64,000 bases of DNA from DASVBE01 sp963770375 (GTDB taxonomy: Bacteria > Actinomycetota > Actinomycetes > Streptosporangiales > Streptosporangiaceae), in NCBI GenBank assembly GCA_963770375.1, contig CAVYPM010000022.1, positions 124,001 to 188,000 of the forward strand, read 5' to 3'. Shown here piece by piece: positions 61,056 to 64,000 of the stretch. How positions within the stretch are numbered: position 1 is the first letter of the stretch; every line of letters begins with the position of its first letter. Under the pieces are notes generated by a model. It ran no database searches. It was not told where the DNA came from and saw nothing but the letters and a program-made list of their open reading frames with translations. Position numbers and translations under genes: made by a program.

Positions 61056-61082
61056 GCCGGTATCGCGTGTTGCCAAGAAAAA

Positions 61083-61114
61083 CTGATATCACTATGCTAG
61101 ACACGTGGTATCAG
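61083..61114. promoter_or_regulatory. operator-like inverted repeat between ABC and SPFH genes
   Basis: CTGATATCAC and GTGGTATCAG form 10-bp arms with one mismatch around 12 bp that include TATGCT, a likely -10 box on the plus strand. A dimeric repressor here could control both divergent units. No regulator gene is adjacent. Confidence 0.6.
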
Positions 61115-61193
61115 ACAGGTCAATCGGAGGTGGTCAGGATGACCGCGGAGTCCCCTGCTGTTCGAGCCGGCCGTACGGGCTGCTACCGGGGCG

Positions 61194-62072
61194 ATGACCG
61201 AGCGCGAGGCCTGGTCCTGGCCCGGCGTGACGGTCCTGGTCATCGGCATCGCGAGCGTGCTGGGCGGGGTCGCCCTGTTTATCTTTGGCACCGGTCTGAG
61301 CAACGGCGCGGGCAAGATCACGGTGATCCTGCTGGCCGTCCTGATCCTCATCGCGGCCGCGCTGCTGCTGAGGGGGCTGACCGCGGTAGTGGCCGGCGAG
61401 GCGCGGGTGGTTCAGCTGTTCGGCCGGTACCGGGGCACGATCCGGGCGCCGGGCCTGCACTGGGTGAACCCGATCGCCGAGCGGCGCAAGGTGTCGACCC
61501 GGATCCGCAACCACGAGACGCCGGTCGCGAAGGTCAACGACGCCGACGGCAACCCGATCGAGATCGCCGCGGTGGTGGTGTGGCAGGTGCGCGACACCTC
61601 CCGGGCGATCTACTCGGTGGACGACTTCGTCCAGTTCGTGGCCACTCAGACCGAGACCGCGGTCCGGCACATCGCGTCCCGCTACGCCTACGACACCCGG
61701 GGCAGCGGCGCGCTGTCGCTGCGGGACAATGCCGAGGAGATCACCCAGCGGCTGTCCGGGGAGATCGCCGAGCGGGTCGGCCCGGCCGGCGTGCAGATCA
61801 TCGAGTCCCGGCTGACCCGGCTGTCCTACGCGGCCGAGATCGCCCAGGCCATGCTGCGCCAGCAGGCGGCCAGCGCGGTGGTCGGCGCGCGGATGCGGAT
61901 CGTGGAGGGCGCCGTCGGGATGGTCCAGCTGGCCCTGCAGCGGCTCGAGGAAGAGGACGTAGTGACGCTGGACGAGGAGCGCAAGGCGGCCATGGTGTCC
62001 AACCTGCTGGTGGTGCTGTGCAGTGAGCAGGCCACCCAGCAGGTGGTGAACACCGGCTCTCTCTACCAGTGA
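61194..62072 (+). CDS. SPFH/Band 7 (prohibitin-like) membrane protein
   Basis: 292 aa. Two N-terminal hydrophobic helices (VTVLVIGIASVLGGVALFIF; ITVILLAVLILIAAALLL), then the SPFH domain: LFGRYRGTIRAPGLHWVNPI, NPIEIAAVVVWQVRDTSRAI, AVRHIASRYAYD. These proteins build large membrane scaffolds. The real start is probably the ATG at 61139, which has GGAGG upstream; that frame joins this one only if one base of the C4 run at 61152-61155 is removed, giving LLFEPAVRAATGA in front. The next gene follows after 19 bp. Confidence 0.9.
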   Translation: MTEREAWSWPGVTVLVIGIASVLGGVALFIFGTGLSNGAGKITVILLAVLILIAAALLLRGLTAVVAGEARVVQLFGRYRGTIRAPGLHWVNPIAERRKVSTRIRNHETPVAKVNDADGNPIEIAAVVVWQVRDTSRAIYSVDDFVQFVATQTETAVRHIASRYAYDTRGSGALSLRDNAEEITQRLSGEIAERVGPAGVQIIESRLTRLSYAAEIAQAMLRQQAASAVVGARMRIVEGAVGMVQLALQRLEEEDVVTLDEERKAAMVSNLLVVLCSEQATQQVVNTGSLYQ

Positions 62073-62091
62073 CGGCGGGCACGGTTCCCTG

Positions 62092-62319
62092 GTGAGCGAG
62101 CGCAAGGGTGTGCTGCTGCGGCTCGACCCGGCCGTCCACGACGCACTGGCCCGGTGGGCGGCCGACGAGCTGCGCAGCACCAACGCCCAGATCGAGTTCC
62201 TGCTCCGCCGGACGCTGGCCGAGGCCGGGCGGCTGCCCAGGCAGGCGGGGCCGATGCGCCGCCCGGGCCGCCCGCGCGGTGGCGGTGGTGGCGGCGGCGA
62301 GGGCACCGGCGAGAGCTAG
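62092..62319 (+). CDS. ribbon-helix-helix (Arc-like) small protein
   Basis: 75 aa. KGVLLRLDPAVHDALARWAA followed by RSTNAQIEFLLRRTLAEAGR is a ribbon-helix-helix domain as in Arc or CopG DNA-binding proteins; the Arg/Gly tail may be disordered. In actinobacteria a protein of this kind often follows an SPFH gene. It may bind the operator upstream of the pair, which is only a guess. Its stop overlaps the convergent oxygenase by 4 bp. Confidence 0.85.
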   Translation: MSERKGVLLRLDPAVHDALARWAADELRSTNAQIEFLLRRTLAEAGRLPRQAGPMRRPGRPRGGGGGGGEGTGES

Positions 62320-63299
62320 CCGATCGTGATCGCGTCCAGCCGTTCCTTGAGGAAGGCCGCGGAGACCACCGGGCCGTAGTCGCTGCGCCGGCCCACCGGC
62401 GGCTTCAGCGCCTCGATCACCGCGTCGTGGTCGGCTTCGTAGAAGTAGACCAGCGAGACCAGGTCCTCGTCCGGCGCCTCGGCCTGGGGCGGCAGCACCC
62501 GGTGCCGGTTGGACTTCCACCGGCTGCCGCTCCAGCGGGCCAGCAGGTCACCGGTGTTGATGGTGAACGCCCCCGGCACGAACGGCGCGTCCTGCCAGCC
62601 GTCCTCCTCGGTCCACACCTGAAGGCCGCCCTTCCCGGGCTCGCGGTCCAGGACGGTGACCGTGCCGAAGTCGGTGTGCGGCCCGATCCGGTACTGCCCC
62701 GGCTCGGGCACCCCGGCGACGTCCATCGGCGGGTACCAGTTGATGTTCATGGTGTGCGTGGCGTGCCCGGTGTACCGGGTGAAGAAGTCCCGGTCCAGCC
62801 CGAGCGCGGCGGCGCACAGCACCAGCAGCTCGTCGGACAGCTCGCGCATCCGGGCCAGGTAGGTGATCACGGCCGGCTCCAGCCCGGGCACCTCGGCCGG
62901 GTACCGGTTGGGCTGGAACCAGTACCCGTCCACCTCCGGGTCGCCGGTCTGCTGGTCCGCGCCGACCGCGAACGACTCCTTGAGGTCCGGCGGGGTCTCC
63001 GTGCCCTCGGCGTACCCGTTCGCCTCCACCCCCGGCGGCAGCCAGCCGCGGCCGCCCACGGTGACCGCGTACCGCTGCTTGACGCCGGCCGGCAGCGCGA
63101 AGAACGCGCGGGCGTGGGCCCGCACCCGGGCCCGCAGCTCCGGCGCCACGCCGTGCCCGGTCACCAGGAAGAACCCGATCCGCTGCAGGGCCTCGTCCAC
63201 CTGCGCGGCCACGCCGGCCCGGTCGTGGCGGCCGCCGCCGAACCAGGGCTCGAGATCGATCACGGGAACGGACGTCGGCATGCTCGGCTCCGGGGTCAT
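62316..63299 (-). CDS. isopenicillin-N-synthase-like Fe(II)/2-oxoglutarate oxygenase
   Basis: 327 aa. The N-terminal DIOX_N part is VPVIDLEPWFGGG with RIGFFLVTGHGV. The iron ligands are His and Asp of GPHTDFG and His of SNRHRVLPP. Such enzymes hydroxylate, desaturate or cyclise small molecules. No beta-lactam or other pathway genes are near, so the substrate is unknown. ATG at 63299; a shorter start at 63281 (MPTSVPVIDL) is possible. Confidence 0.93.
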   Translation of the reverse strand: MTPEPSMPTSVPVIDLEPWFGGGRHDRAGVAAQVDEALQRIGFFLVTGHGVAPELRARVRAHARAFFALPAGVKQRYAVTVGGRGWLPPGVEANGYAEGTETPPDLKESFAVGADQQTGDPEVDGYWFQPNRYPAEVPGLEPAVITYLARMRELSDELLVLCAAALGLDRDFFTRYTGHATHTMNINWYPPMDVAGVPEPGQYRIGPHTDFGTVTVLDREPGKGGLQVWTEEDGWQDAPFVPGAFTINTGDLLARWSGSRWKSNRHRVLPPQAEAPDEDLVSLVYFYEADHDAVIEALKPPVGRRSDYGPVVSAAFLKERLDAITIG

Positions 63300-63366
63300 C
63301 GCCGCAGGTCTGCGCAAGTCGCGCCTGCCGTCATGGTAACGCCGGCCGCCGCCCTCGCCGCTCTGG

Positions 63367-64000
63367 CTAGCGGGCGGCGAGGCTGTGCTGGTGGACCCAG
63401 GCGGCCAGGTCGCGGCCGGCCAGGGCGGCGGCCAGCAGGTCGGGGAACGCGTCCGGGGTGCAGGCGAACGCCGGGATGCCCAGCGCGGCCAGCGCGGCGG
63501 CGTTGTCCGCGTCGTACACCGGCGCGCCCTCGTCGGAGAGGGCGAGCAGGACCACGACCGTGACGCCGGCCGCGGTCATCGCGCTGAGCCGGGAAAGCAT
63601 CTGGTCCCTGACCCCGCCCTCGATGAGGTCGGAGATCAGCACGAACAGCGTGTCCCGCGGCGCTTTGATCAGCCCCTGGCAGTACGCGAGGGCCTGGTTG
63701 ATGTCGGTTCCGCCGCCGAGCTGGGTGCCGAACAGCACGTCGACCGGGTCGGGCAGGCGGCCGGTCAGGTCGGCCACCGCGGTGTCGAACGCCACCAGCG
63801 AGGTGCGCAGCGTCCGGATCGAGGCGAGCACCGCGCCGAACACCGACGCGTACACGACCGAGGGGGCCATCGACCCGGATTCGTCGATGGCCAGCACCAC
63901 GTCGCGGGCCACGGCCTGGCGCTGGCGGCCGTAGCCGACCAGCCGCTCGGGGATCACCGTGCGGTAGCCGGGCTGGTAGCGGGACAGGTTCGCGGCGATC
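63367..64000 (-). CDS. VWA domain protein, 5' part outside the window
   Basis: C-terminal portion only; the frame stays open to the right edge (ANLSRYQPGYRTVIPERLVG). The MIDAS motif is VVLAIDESGSMAPSVVYASV, with the Thr in LGGGTDINQALAY and Asp in LISDLIEGG. The arrangement matches actinobacterial VWA proteins that pair with a MoxR AAA+ ATPase, though that partner is not visible here. Ends in LAAWVHQHSLAAR. Confidence 0.9.
   Translation of the reverse strand, partial: IAANLSRYQPGYRTVIPERLVGYGRQRQAVARDVVLAIDESGSMAPSVVYASVFGAVLASIRTLRTSLVAFDTAVADLTGRLPDPVDVLFGTQLGGGTDINQALAYCQGLIKAPRDTLFVLISDLIEGGVRDQMLSRLSAMTAAGVTVVVLLALSDEGAPVYDADNAAALAALGIPAFACTPDAFPDLLAAALAGRDLAAWVHQHSLAAR

Noticed and set aside
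1..64000. tRNA, rRNA, insertion sequences or prophage genes
   Set aside because: No tRNA cloverleaf with its conserved T-loop, no rRNA segment, no transposase and no phage structural gene was recognised by eye; a tRNAscan or ISfinder search would be decisive.

Overview
The window is about 64 kb of very GC-rich DNA from an actinomycete chromosome. Gene order (frr-pyrH-tsf-rpsB; rnhB-lepB-rplS-trmD-rimM-khpA-rpsP-ffh-ftsY-smc), GTG starts, actinobacterial small proteins (DUF2469, DUF177) and a coenzyme F420 gene (cofC) all fit a Streptosporangiales-like or related lineage; the species cannot be named from the sequence alone. No rRNA, tRNA, CRISPR array, insertion sequence or prophage was recognised.

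Layout. 1-3.8 kb: start of typA, two small actinobacterial proteins, an anti-sigma-type ATPase, a hexapeptide acyltransferase and rlmN. 3.9-10 kb: a Suppressor-of-fused domain protein facing the cdsA, frr, pyrH, tsf, rpsB series. 10.3-21 kb: DNA-processing genes xerC, dprA, comM and yraN, then rnhB, lepB, rplS, trmD, rimM, khpA, rpsP. 21.4-28.3 kb: ffh, ftsY, smc. 28.5-35.3 kb: acyP, fpg, rnc, rpmF, DUF177, coaD, rsmD, recG and, opposite, rpmB. 35.3-42.4 kb: thiD, a membrane-anchored CBM2-like protein, thiL, a stand-alone Lrp/AsnC domain, cofC, plsC, gpsA, ddl and an HU protein. 43-47 kb: a three-subunit proton-translocating transhydrogenase and a pirin. 47.2-64 kb is accessory: sulfotransferase, beta-propeller hydrolase-like protein, arylamine N-acetyltransferase, OsmC, a very large HTH-STAND-WD40 protein, M24 peptidase-like protein, MarR/VOC pair, DUF2461, SnoaL-like, RidA, a P-loop kinase-like protein, an ABC exporter, an SPFH/ribbon-helix-helix pair, an isopenicillin-N-synthase-like oxygenase and a VWA protein cut by the right edge.

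How the genes work together. The first 47 kb is mostly core cell machinery: ribosome assembly and translation (rpsB, tsf, frr, rplS, rpsP, rimM, trmD, rlmN, rsmD, rpmF, rpmB), membrane targeting (ffh, ftsY, lepB), phospholipid synthesis (cdsA, plsC, gpsA), DNA repair and chromosome maintenance (smc, recG, fpg, rnhB, xerC, dprA, hup), and cofactors (coaD, thiD, thiL, cofC). The last 17 kb is a patchwork of short transcription units.

The most notable features are: recurrent single-base frame breaks in otherwise good genes (rlmN, cdsA, recG, ddl, the STAND-WD40 gene four times, SPFH, and the repetitive tails of S2 and S16); extremely long low-complexity tails on ribosomal proteins S2 and S16; a perfect 28-bp inverted repeat between hup and pntAA; a dispersed 105-bp hairpin repeat present twice, one copy read into the OsmC frame; and a 14-blade WD40 STAND protein. 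Because essential genes are among those broken, sequencing or assembly indels are at least as likely as real decay.
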